Assembly: GCA_002633005.1 (NCBI GenBank)
Contig: NMRA01000607.1
Span: forward strand, 62,001-126,000
Direction: 5' to 3'
DNA length: 64,000 nt
Source of the DNA: Phoronis australis
Taxonomy: Eukaryota; Phoronida; Phoronidae
Every line of letters begins with the position of its first letter. Position 1 is the first letter of the stretch. Positions 11,414 to 22,570 of this stretch are shown here, piece after piece. Position numbers and translations under genes: made by a program. The notes under the pieces were generated by a model. That model was not told the origin of the DNA, searched no databases, and was given only the letters and a program-made list of their open reading frames with translations.

Positions 11414-14400
11414 CTACCGCGTTCCTGCTTTGTACAACCGTTCTGGTTCGGATGAGCTATGGCGCTTTTGCAGACGGAGGTTCACTTGTAACTTTTTGCT
11501 GATGTCCACCGCACGGGGGCGCTTCGATGGCTCACGATGCCAACATCCCTTAATAAGGTTCTGAAAAGGGTGAAAAGGAAATCATAAATACATGTATCAG
11601 TCCATGGGCGGATCCAGGATTTTTAGTTAGGGGGGGGGAGGGCAGGGCAGAATATTAACCAGGATTTTGACCATTAGACATTCTCACCCCTGANAACTGT
11701 TTCACACTCGAATTCATTCATCCTGCACTCTCTCGTGCCTGAGAGTCCAAAGAAGTGCGTGGAGTCACGAGAGGGTGTTGATAGGAACAAAATGACATTT
11801 AATTAGAATAACCGTAATGTCCAATTCAGTATAGCGCTGCATGGAACCTGACATATTAATTTAGACATTGTCACGTGACTGAGTTATTACTGTATGGGGG
11901 CTTTAAGACTCGAGGCATGTCTTACGAAACTTGACCCAAAACAATTTTGCTGAGTTATGTCTTTCTCGTTTGGACAGCACTGTGCAACAAAACCCTTAAA
12001 ATTACCTTTTAAAAATCTTAATTAAACAATTAACAGGGAAATGCTCCGAAAATCTCAATATATTCACGCACTGTCAGATAAAAGGATCATGGGGACAACA
12101 CAGCACAATGCGTACCGTGTACAGCGGTGTACGGAAACAGTAGGTGGACTAGAAATATTTAAATCATGTAAGTGGGAAATTAGACCCTCAGGAGTTCTAT
12201 TACCAGATAATCACGCTGCTCAAATGAAAGCTGACATCGAGATAGTTAATAAGTCAAGAACACGATATAAAACCATTACCTACACAGACAGAATTGTCAG
12301 ATGAATACGGACATAAAGAAAATGCCCTTGTTTTGGTGATCCGTTTCAAACCAGTCCTTAAATTTTCGTGAGCGCAGGAAGTGAACACAAAATACCAATG
12401 ACGAACTACTTGTAATGTAATGAAAGGGCTGCTCGTATTCATTCTCACATCAACGAATTGGTTTCAACATTACAACCTTGTAAACTTACTTTAAGAAAAG
12501 TCGGACATGGTAGCGTGTCGACGTCACAGCCGGAATCCGCCGAATTTTTTTCCGGATACAGGCCGCCAAAGAGCTCGTACAGAACAGTGCCAAAAGCATA
12601 GATGTCGCTTTCTTTTGTAAATTTCTTCTCGGCGTCAGCTACTGACAACTCAGGGGCGACGTTCCACAACAGTTCGTCGTCCATAGAACAACCATCGTCT
12701 CTGTAAGACAAAAACATATAGTACAGATTTTAGTTATCCTAACGTGTATATCTGGCAATTGCGTTACTCACCTCACTAGCACTTCTGTGATACCGTTAGC
12801 ATTGGAGTTGTTTAAAGGATACTTAACCCAGGTTTAGTGATCTTATCCAAAAATAATTGGATCACGTGCTATTATATAATGATTACTTCTACGGGAAAGA
12901 AGAAAACATTGCTCAGCTGAAAACTGACTGCCTTCGCTATTTAGATTTGGTGGATCGAGACAAAGAACATTCTCCACCGAAGTGATAATCACGCTTGCCA
13001 TCATCAATTAGATTTTGTAAGAAATCAATTAACTTGAATCAAACTTTCTGTGGATGGAAAAAGTCTAAAGAGCATTTTTGTTTCAAAAATTCAAAGTTAA
13101 GTTGGCATCAATATCCAATAATAGGTCAATATCCAATAATAGGTCAATATCCAATAATAGGTCAAACTCGGGGTTTACCATTCTTTTAAAATGGGACGTT
13201 CTGGAACTAAATATATCCACGTAAAAGTTAACATTTCACAATCAGTGCCCGTCGTCATGTATTAGCGAGTGTTGTTTTACAAAGCAATATTGCACCAGTA
13301 ATAAAATATGCGATGAATTTTTTGAGTTTTATAGACTGTCATCCAAAAAAGAGAAAGTTTTGATTTCACTCTGTCGAATACATGTGGCTATAGGTCGAAC
13401 ATCATTACTATACCTTATGTTATTCAAACTGTATGACATCTCAACGTTTTCTACGCGGACGTGCTTTGCCTGCGAGCTAGCGTTTGTTTGAATTTCATGC
13501 TAGCTAACTAAATGGAAGCCGCTAGCTAGCTAGCATCAAATTCGTGCAAACGTGGCGTGTCATCAGTACTCGTAAATTATGTACGTGACATCGCCAACCG
13601 AAATCGCGAGAACTACTGACATCATGGAAGACAGCTGAAGAATGCATACCTTTCACAGTTTTCCGTCCATTGGTCGACCAGGCAGATTTTCACTTTAGTC
13701 TCCAAATGAATGTTGCCCGAGTTCAAGTACTCCAGTACGTAGCCTCTGTCATGGAGGTAGCCGAGGCCTTGGGCGATCTGACGGGCGATGAGCACTTTCT
13801 CCGTCAACGGGAGCTTGTCCTTCTTCAAATGGAGGCTCTCGTACAGGGATGGTCCCTTCTTGGCGCTCGTGATCACCGCGAGGTGGTCAACTTGAGGGCA
13901 CACCCCCATGAACAGGGACACGTTCTCGTGACGCAGCTTGCTCAGTTGATCCACCTTGCTCCAGAATCTGCACACGCCCTTTTCCGACATGTTCTTGTAC
14001 TTGTGGATCAAGACCTCCCCGTGCCATCGTCCCCTGTTGGCGTCAAGAGAAAGTACTATAGGACATTCTCTTATGCATTATTGGAAGCCAAATTTTTACC
14101 TAGCCTTGGTACAAAACTAATTTCGTACAGCTAACTGACTGGCAAGAAACTTAGACCTACCGAGTCACAAGTTATGTAGCTGGTTAGAGGATGGTTTGCC
14201 AGCAACAATATAAATGTTATGTTCACAGGAAGATTAAAGCCTATCTTCAACAGTAACACCTGAAAATTTGGTTCCTACAGTATGTTAAGAGTATCCCTCT
14301 GAGCCCACTATTGCTATAAATTGTCAAATGTAACGAACTGTTAGGCATATTGGCTTGCTTTTGTCTACGTCACCGCGAGAATCACCTTTTAATTCAAACA

Positions 14401-17400
14401 GCGCTGCGAATAACACCCACACGCAATGGTGTTCTATCCAGACCCCTATTCAATACAACCTTTTGTTGTTTGTGCTGGGATCTCGCGGTGACGCAACATG
14501 GCGCGAAAAGGCAGCTTCACTTATCATTTGACGGGCTTACACTTGCGTGATTGAACTCGTGTTTTCTTATTTTACTAAAGCTTTGCTGGGACTATCTGGT
14601 TAGCCTAATACATCTAAAGTAACAAAATTCTGTTGAAGTTACGCTTAACGAAACCTATCCAAGTCACTGTAAGTTTTTAGTTTTTAGTACACGCTGAAAG
14701 TCTTACTTGTAAGTGGCGTGCTTATCTCCTTCTCGAAGACACCTGCCGAATTCCAAGTCTTCAAACGGTATCGTACAGTCTCTTATACTCTGATGCACAC
14801 CTAAGGTATCAGCTTCGTCTTCGCTATCACTGAAGACAGAGTCATAAGCCTCATCATTACAGTAGCACCCGTTGCTGATTGTGGGCCACGTCGACGCTAA
14901 ATGGAAGCCGCTGTCCTGGGTATTTGTGTCGTCTGACACACTGTGGTCGAGACCTGCTCGCCGTTGAGGCGTGGACGCCTGAGGAAAGTGGAATGTAGTG
15001 CGACCAGCGGGAAATTGACAAGTCAGGAATGACGGTGAGTCCGGCTCTATGTCACCAGCGGAAGACACGCTGCTGCATTTCGATGGGGTCGAAGGCTGAC
15101 TGGCGTAGCAGCTGTCCACAGACTGTAAGCTAACATTGTCCCAATCTACCGAACATGTTCTCGAGTCTGAAGCACTCTCACATGGTAAGCTTTTCTCTGT
15201 CGAGGTGCTTGTTTTCAAGGAGCTGCGAGCCAGAAACCGGCTGACTCGACTGCAAAGTTTCCGCCATGACGAGATTCCGGAAGACTTCTTATGGTCACGA
15301 CTGCTTTTGTCGAAAATGGCGCGAAGGGAGGAAGGTAGCGCCTGCATGTCAAGATCGTTCGCCTGCAAAACTTTAGTCCAATGGGCATCTCCTGGAATGG
15401 ATGGATACATGCTGTAGTCATGTCAACATTCTTACTTGGTAGTTGTAACGACATGCAGCATTAGGACTTGGGTTGGCCAGGAATCATGCCAGAACAATAT
15501 CACGTAAATTAAAAATTTTTAAAAACGCTTTATCGCGAGGTTTAATGGCCGAAAGACGCATTTTGATGGATTGCTGTTGAACGGGGTAGACTGTTTGAAG
15601 TATATACATTAGCTTTGACCAGTTGTTTTTGTAATTCTAATTCAAATCATCAATTCTCGGCAATGACTTCAAGACAATCGCTGAAATTAAGGCCGGTGAC
15701 TTTACTAAAGAAATACGCATACAATACAATGCCAATTATCGAGCGGGATTTCAGTCCGCCAGCAGAGCCTTGCTGCCACTGCTGGAGTTTCCGCTTCAAT
15801 TCAGTGATGAGACTAATCTCAGAAAAATACCAGTTTTCTCACCGATAATGCCCCTATAAAAAATTCAACGCTCACAAACGTTCTACGTTCTGATTCAACA
15901 GTGAACTTCTGCTATTTTTACATTATTTTTACAAAAAATAAAGCCCAACATCAGGAATTCGTCACGTAAACAGGGTAAACTTACCAGAGCGCCAGGTGCG
16001 AGAATGAGTTCTGTCACAACAGCTGCAAGGTTTTTTTGGTGACGTCGATGACCACGACTTCCGCACGCTTGTCATCCTAAAATCAAAATGGAAAAAAACC
16101 CTAAAGCAACTGTAGCCTGGGTGAACTCGGATAAAATACGCACAGCCGCTAATTTATATGGAATACGAAGATGTCAGATGATGTTTACGACCTCAAGCTA
16201 ACTGACTTGTCTCGGTAGACGGCGTGGGTGTTGAAAGCACATGCTTGTTTCACGACGCTGTTTACAAACAGTGTGCACCGATTCAGCGTGTTTCAAAGAC
16301 CTCAGCTGGTGAAAAATCGATAGTATTTACTAATAAGTTTCTGCTGTAGAGCCGGGTGCACAGGCGTTATTTACCACAATCTGATCTGTTAAATTTCGTA
16401 CTTAAGCTTTGTTGACCAGCATCACAGTGCAGAACAGGTGTCATTTTCTACCGAATGCACGTGCGTTTATAACCACGCGCCTAGATGTGAAGCTGTGCCT
16501 ATATAAATATAGGCGCATATATCACGCATGCGCCTATGTGTAAAACCATGGAGGATGTTTAGTAAAATGTAAAGTTACAAGTCAAAAATGATGAAAGAAT
16601 GTGCATAACTTTTGAAACAAGAGTAACGCGAAGCCATGAAGACCACCACTGCAAAGCAAATGTTATGCTTTTTGGGTTGTTTCATAGTGTCATCTTAAAT
16701 GAAAAATAAAGAGGCAATTTCAAGACACAGGACAAGTCAAATCCATAGTCGAACCCATCCGAGAATTCGCCCTTGCCGCCCATGTATGATAGGGTCATAA
16801 ACGGTATCTGCATAATTTATTGAGCGTGCGTCAGTGAGTTTTAGAGATACAACAGGGCACGCAAGAACGATAATGTACCCCCACACACGCACACACTGTG
16901 CATCTGGGTGACTAACAATATTTTTTTGAAAAAAACCGCATTACTTGAAGTGGGGCTTTGATTTAATTCTCCACATGTACACTATAAACTGGAGCCCGTT
17001 CCAAGAAAACTAACTTAGCTAAGACAAACCTTAAATTTAAGCCAAATCTAAGATAAAACTGCAATTTATCTTAGTTCGTTCCAAGAAAGTTATCTTAAGT
17101 TTGAGTTTGGTCTTTGACTTTAGTTTTGTCTTTAATTTGACTGGATGTAGAAGTTTCAACTAGTTAAGAAGTTGAGACAAATCTTAGACTTAAGTAAGAA
17201 ATGAACTTAAGTCAGTTTCTTGGAACGAATCCCTGATTCACCACGATTGCAACTGTCAGTGTTACATGTACGTGTTGATCCACTCCTCACTACTGTACGT
17301 CTATATCATTGACTCTTGTAAGCACTGGTAACAAACAAGAGCTCATTCAATCTTCACGACACACGTTGGTCAAGTTCATCTCCCAAAACATTCTCTATGT

Positions 17401-18684
17401 TGAAACTTGCAAACGCGATAATGTTCGCGCCAACTAATCTTGCCACATACATGTACATAGTGTAGGGTTTTCGACTGACCGTTTTTATATGCTCCTAAAA
17501 AGTCGTTAAGTAAGGACAGTTAAAAATGCGATAAATTGACAAAAATCTTTCCAATTAATATAAACTTGGTCTACGAAGACCTTGTATTAATCTGATGCTT
17601 GTAGGACCGCCCGACTAAATTTATTTTATTCCTATTTGAAGTATTGGCCGCCAATGGGTGCGCCGCGCTGACTTCACGTCTCTCAGTAATACACGACGGG
17701 ATTTTGGTTGGTTGTTCATTAAACGTGTTTTTACGGTTAATTACTAAGCTGTGTAATTGTTGTTGTCTAACCCGACTTCAAAATTTGACAGCGACTGCCA
17801 CTAAGTAATATTTAATGAATTTTTCGTTTCTGCACACGTATACACACTGAGGTACATGACGGAGTTAGGTGTAGGCGATAATCACCAACCATTTGGAATC
17901 AGTTTAATTATAATCGTGATATAAGTTAACCCTTTCCATTCCCACAAATTGGCAAATTACTAAACCACTAATAAAGACTGCCTGTTGTATACGTGCTGAA
18001 GTCAAGCACACTGACGGGTCAATAGCTTGCGGTTCTAACGTGCTCACGGTCACTTGGAAGGTTGTACTCGGATAAAAAGTGAACAGTAACGCACAATATT
18101 TCACGAAATCTTATATTTATGAGTGTTCTTTCCATAACCTTTCGGTCAGCCTGCTTTTACAGGATGTTTCACTGACTTACCGTCACACGCACGTATTTTC
18201 TGTCGGCCATGAGCAACGCCGGCTGCGCAAAGGAAAAACTGAGTCAAAGTAACCCACGCTAGGGGGCGAGGGTGTCTTATGCAGGTCATTGACAGCTTAC
18301 CTGGATTTGCACAAGTTGTCGCACATGTGTCTTGTTTCCGTGCCGTTCGCTGTTGATCTGCAAAAGGTAAAAAGCAACATTACAAACAGGTGAAAGTTGA
18401 CGTAAGGTTGGAATCAGTGATGAATCTGACGACAAACAGCCCGCTTCCACGAGCGGCTCAGGTACCGATTTATTGGCTTCACCCGTATGTCTGTCGTCTG
18501 CGCTAGTTCACGTGGATTTGTTAATTAATACTAGCTCCACCTAAATTGCATCTGCTGATTTGTGGGGTCGTCGTTGCGAAATGGTTTACGTAGACAAGAT
18601 AAATTAAAAAAAAAAAAACGTTTCCCACCTGTAACGCAATAGCTGATCGAACTGCACAAGCAATGTCCGAAAGCGCCCAAGAAT
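11414..18684 (-). CDS. KSR-like pseudokinase (divergent kinase suppressor of Ras), 5' end uncertain
   Basis: A RAF/KSR-family pseudokinase, expected to scaffold RAF-MEK-ERK signalling if KSR function is kept. The well-supported exons, in order of transcription, are 15362-14707, 14033-13650, 12700-12490 and 11560-11414 (stop TAG); all join in phase. The large exon is a Ser-rich linker ending CTIPFEDLEFGRCLREG. The next begins GRWHGEVLIHKY, matching the KSR signature GRWHGEVAIR, and contains RHENVSLFMGVCPQVDHLA and RQIAQGLGYLHDRG. The third has NVAPE and SDIYAFGTVLYELF; the last has GCWHREPSKRP. The Gly loop, the VAIK Lys, the HRD Asp (the equivalent reads LEYLNSGN) and DFG (reads VDQW) are all altered. 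Likely upstream exons are 18684-18629, 18357-18301, 18222-18181 and 16076-15985, in one phase and encoding a helical region I do not recognise. The last of these needs one extra base to stay open. No C1 domain was seen. Confidence 0.75.
11601..11700. repeat. Fragment of a GGCGGATCCAGGATTTTT-type repeat with an N in the assembly
   Basis: Begins CATGGGCGGATCCAGGATTT, followed by a G-rich block and a second CCAGGATTTTGA. This is the end motif shared with 37301-37450, 38597-38726, 42029-42275 and the sequence before the poly-G at 62171. An ambiguous base lies at 11694. The other end was not identified. Confidence 0.5.
13108..13161. repeat. 18-bp tandem repeat, three exact copies
   Basis: Three perfect copies of TCAATATCCAATAATAGG in the KSR-like intron between the 12700 and 13650 splice borders. 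Identical units imply recent slippage or duplication. Confidence 0.95.
13481..13552. repeat. Inverted repeat with CTAG-rich arms
   Basis: The left arm (13481-13508) starts CGTTTGTTTGAATTTCATG. The right arm (13521-13552) is its imperfect reverse complement and ends AAATTCGTGCAAACG. The loop is short and could form a hairpin in the intron RNA. The arms end in GCTAGCTAG runs. It may be a tiny foldback element. Confidence 0.7.
15985..16076 (-). other. KSR-like upstream exon with an apparent one-base frameshift
   Basis: A 92-nt block with TTTTAG upstream and GTAAGT downstream on the minus strand. From its 5' border, in the phase set by the preceding exon, it reads DDKRAEVVVIDVTKK and then reaches TGA a few codons later. 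After a run of seven A (plus strand 16031-16037) a different frame reads LAAVVTELILAPGAL up to the donor. One extra base in the A run would join the two frames, give 93 nt (31 codons) and set the phase needed by the acceptor at 15362. Either the assembly has lost a homopolymer base or the allele is broken. Confidence 0.5.
16994..17233. repeat. MITE family B, copy 2
   Basis: About 240 bp with inverted ends GCCCGTTCCAAGAAAACT and TTCTTGGAACGAATCCC. A second GTTCCAAGAAAGTTATC occurs inside at about 17089, so the end box is duplicated within the element. It lies in a predicted KSR-like intron. Confidence 0.85.
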
Positions 18685-20841
18685 CTGCGTTCAGAACGAG
18701 TAAGAATGAGTGCTATACATGTAGAGTCAGTTCACTCTCTACCATGTGGCAAGAGACAGTGCAGTCGACGACACGAACTGACCTTAGCTGATTTGCGGTC
18801 AGTTACATAACAGCTCGCGGAAACGACCAATCGCAATCTTCCTTAGTTGGTGATGCGCACATCTCACAGAACACTGACCAATGATGTGTCGTGTTTCAGA
18901 ATTCTTGAGGCGATGGGAATGACCTGAGAAAGTTTCAGTTTATGTCGAAACCTATTTCGACCTGAACCCGGAAAAAGTCATGACCCCCGACGACCGAGGT
19001 CACTAAACGCAAGTGCAGGTCAACATAACAACGGCTGATTCGGCCCCGATGACACTGACCATTACTATTTATGCCAATTCACCATTTCTCAAGTGCAGAG
19101 ACTGATGTAATTGTTTTCTTTGTGACTTCTAGGTTAACACGAGCAGCGAAAATGCTAGCAATTGCTTACTCGCGAAAAATTCAAAACGTTAGCGTTTTTA
19201 GCCTGACAAATGCTCTGGCCGCGAAGGGGTCATTTTAGAAAGAAGTTTATTTCCTCGCCACCAAATTATTTTTAAAGCGAAAATTGTTGTCGCGTCACGT
19301 TCACTCTCAGTATAAACTATACAAACTCAACGATAAACACAGCCCCCTTTCCCCTGCCGCGTATGTGCGACTCATGCAATAGGCAGTCTGTCTGGCTACA
19401 AAAAGAGTTCTTGAACTATGCCAGTATCACTGGAATGACTCAAAGAATCAGCGAAGTGCCAGCAAACGCTATATACTCGTAACCGTTCGTATACCGGTAA
19501 GTGAAATGTTCGATCACTGGTGCCAGCTTATGAACCAGCTATAAATTATGTAAAATAAGAGCGCACTAACCCGAGCAGACGAATACATGTACGTTCTATG
19601 AAGAAAAGTGAAGATTCATGACACCATTCCTTGGCCACAGCAATGCAAAAAATTAAATAATCGCGATTACCAAGAACTTCATAATAAAACACATTTCAAT
19701 AGTTAGGCGCCACGTCCAAGTCAATGGCCGAGCAAACAAAGCACAGAGACTAGGCGTGTTCTTGCCCTCGTTTCGTCATATCTATCAAGTGTTTTGACAA
19801 TGTGGAGACGTGGGATACGTTTGTACTGGCATTTATTCCCTGCCACATCACGTCATCATGCCATATCAAAACAAGGTTTCAGTGAAATCATTGATTCAGC
19901 AAGATGCTTAAAATGAAATCTTTAATTCAGGCATTAAGTAAGACGCTAAAAATGAAAGCATAGAAAAAAGGAAGCGAAATGAAATTTAAGGTGTTTGAAA
20001 TTTATAGCATAGAGGCAGACATTCAATGAAGTTCAATCGACGGTTTTCTCTCAATCCCAGGGCTGCGTTTCGCAGACCAAGTTTCTTGCGAGGAAAGCCA
20101 GATGACGCAAGACCACGTAAAATCACGTCAGGGAAAGGTGAGTGCGATCTGGAGGCAAAGAACAGTTCTCACAGGGGTTTGCCTATCAGAACAAACGTCA
20201 ATAGACTCTTCACTCTGTCAAAAACTGCATGCAAAGAAAGAAAAGTTTTGAGTCATTTCACATCACAAGCCCTCCAGATGAGCACAAAAACTTTATTCTT
20301 TCTTGTATTTTTGACCCTTTCATTCCCACTGAAAACCGAGCTAGACTGAGAAAAATAGGGGCAAAAAATGCAAAATCGGCACTTCCCACCCCAAAACCAC
20401 CACTTCCCTGCCGATGCTCGACTAAAGCCAACATTAGATTCCGAAAGCAAATTTCTTACCGATTCCAAAAACGTGGTTCAAAAGTACTGTCAACCAACTA
20501 GTTGTTTTTGCAAATCTGGCTTGTTTGAGGGCTACCTGAAATCGCGGCCAGTTTCTCAGTTGCTACACAGCAATGCACAAATGCAACAGGGGGAGCCACC
20601 ATCTTGAAGAAGAGTGCAGCTACAACAGAGCATGTGGCCTTTTTTTCTCAGCATGTTCACAAACACAAACAAACAACGTTCGCTGAGCCTACACGAAATG
20701 CCTACCCACAAAATGCCCCCAAACTTGGCTTACCAAAATTTTTAATATTTTAGCAGTGCAAAGTGGCCACAGCCGCAGCCTAACTGTGCAGTGCCACCTT
20801 TGGCAAGTATTCTCGATAGCTTACCACTAAAGGCAGCCTCC

Positions 20842-20983
20842 CGTTCAGTAACGCTAGGACCTCGCTAAAAAGCAAGACTTCGCGAGATTACGTGAGATAT
20901 TGCCGTGTATTTTAAATGAGAACACGTGACTTTGACTAGGTTTTAGCTAGGTCCTAGCGTAGGTCCTAGCGTCTACTGAACGC
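20842..20983. repeat. MITE family A, copy 2
   Basis: A 142-bp element. It starts CGTTCAGTAACGCTAGGACC and ends AGGTCCTAGCGTCTACTGAA plus CG, an inverted terminal repeat of about 21 bp. The sequence just outside the left end (CAGCCTCC) is shared with copy 3, so the true left boundary may be a few bases further out. Confidence 0.88.
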
Positions 20984-22279
20984 AAGCCGGGTTAACTTGG
21001 CAAAATAGCGGCCACTGTCTAAGTGATTTGTCGGTGAGGTACGAATGTTGAATTATGGGATAGAAATCACCGTTCACCGGAAATAGCTTGGAAAGATTTT
21101 CCGCAAGAGCACAACTTTCGAATAAGGAAGCACGGGGAACGCAGGTCAGATTCGCTTGCTGTGTCACACGCATGCACTGTTCTAGCTCGATATCTTCACA
21201 AATTCACGCTAACGTTCATGTAGAGATGACGCCCTTACGCAGGCCGGCCACAATGCGCACACCTTAACGCGAAAAAAAAAACATGCGACTGCTTTAACAC
21301 GTTTCCAACTAATTTTGATTTGTGAGTTATCGAAATGTGAAACACTTGTAAAACTGCACGACTGCGCAAATAGCTGACGCACGAGGAAAATATCCGCCGT
21401 ACAATTCTGTTACTGTTTGTGTTAGAACAAACTCTTGGAACGAAAACAAACTCAGATGAACAACAAATTTGACATTTACTATAAGCGTGCTTAAGCATTG
21501 ATGGTCTCTGACGTACTTAAATATTGAAGCAAATTTGACAAGAGTTGTAGCTGCCCATTTGCATAATCTCGTGGTCTTTCTCTCTCAATAATCTGTTGCA
21601 GTCGATTTCTGCGACACGTTCGCTTAACCAGCTATATTCGCGTGGCTGATTCGTGCAGTCCACCTGCTTTTCAAGGACACAGGTCAATTATTCAAACACA
21701 ACCTGTGGGTTAAGCGCTGCACCAGTCGACCTCTCCCATAATTAACTACGGGGGAGCGAAAAACTAGGTGGATAAGGGTAAAAGTACACGTGAAACAGTT
21801 AACGAAAAACCAAAGGAGGCAAACACAGTAAGATGTGTCATTACACTTTTAGTAAAAATTCATAAACGTGTTTTATACAAACCAGCCTAGTATAATCTAA
21901 CCCTAATGCTGCACTGCAGCTCGAGGGATTTGATGTAAATTTGCAACATTAATTTTCTGTTGGACGATTTAAAATGGCCGTTGCAATTGAATGATACTGG
22001 AATTCACTTGGTAAAAACGCAAAACATGTTTGTTGTATAAGGGTTTAATGGTTAAGCAAGACCTCTATTGGCAAGTCGGAGCGTTTAGCCACCTTCAAAC
22101 CTACAGATTTTAACTCAGTAAAAGTATATGTTTTCTGAAGTAGAAAGCTTGCACAATTTTATTGTTGACTTTTAATCATATGCCATTAATTGAATCATCA
22201 TATTGCCACGTCTTTTAGTAAACTTTAGCAAAAAACCAAAGGCACATCAATACCAAAACAACGGTATCAATAACTCCAT

Positions 22280-22570
22280 TAAATTTTGTTTGATATCGAT
22301 GCTCAAGAGAATACGCTATTACCGTTTTCTAAATATCGCGTCATTTCGTTTTATGCAACTTCAGATTTTTCATGAAAATCATCAAAGTCCTATATTTGAT
22401 AGCCGCTCATGCAAAAGCGAAACATTTTAAAAGCATTTAGTACCAGCCTTGTAGAGTACAGTGTAACTATCGAATGTAAAACTTCCAGTTGAATCCTATC
22501 AACCATTTTTGAGATACGATGTTACGAATTTAGCCAAATTTGGACATTTTTCTAGGGTTCTACGTAACTG
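22280..22570 (+). repeat. Diverged dispersed repeat, copy 1
   Basis: About 290 bp with scattered but collinear identity to 26320-26605. Shared blocks include TTTTTATGCAACTT-like sequence, GAAAATCAT, TTTGATAGCC, CATGCAAA and, near the end, CGATGTT followed by GGGTT.TACGTAA. Ends and family are not defined. It looks like an old transposon pair. Confidence 0.6.

Noticed and set aside
13670-14134. 154-codon plus-strand ORF
   Set aside because: Antisense shadow of the KSR-like kinase exon 14033-13650, which has family motifs and splice borders.
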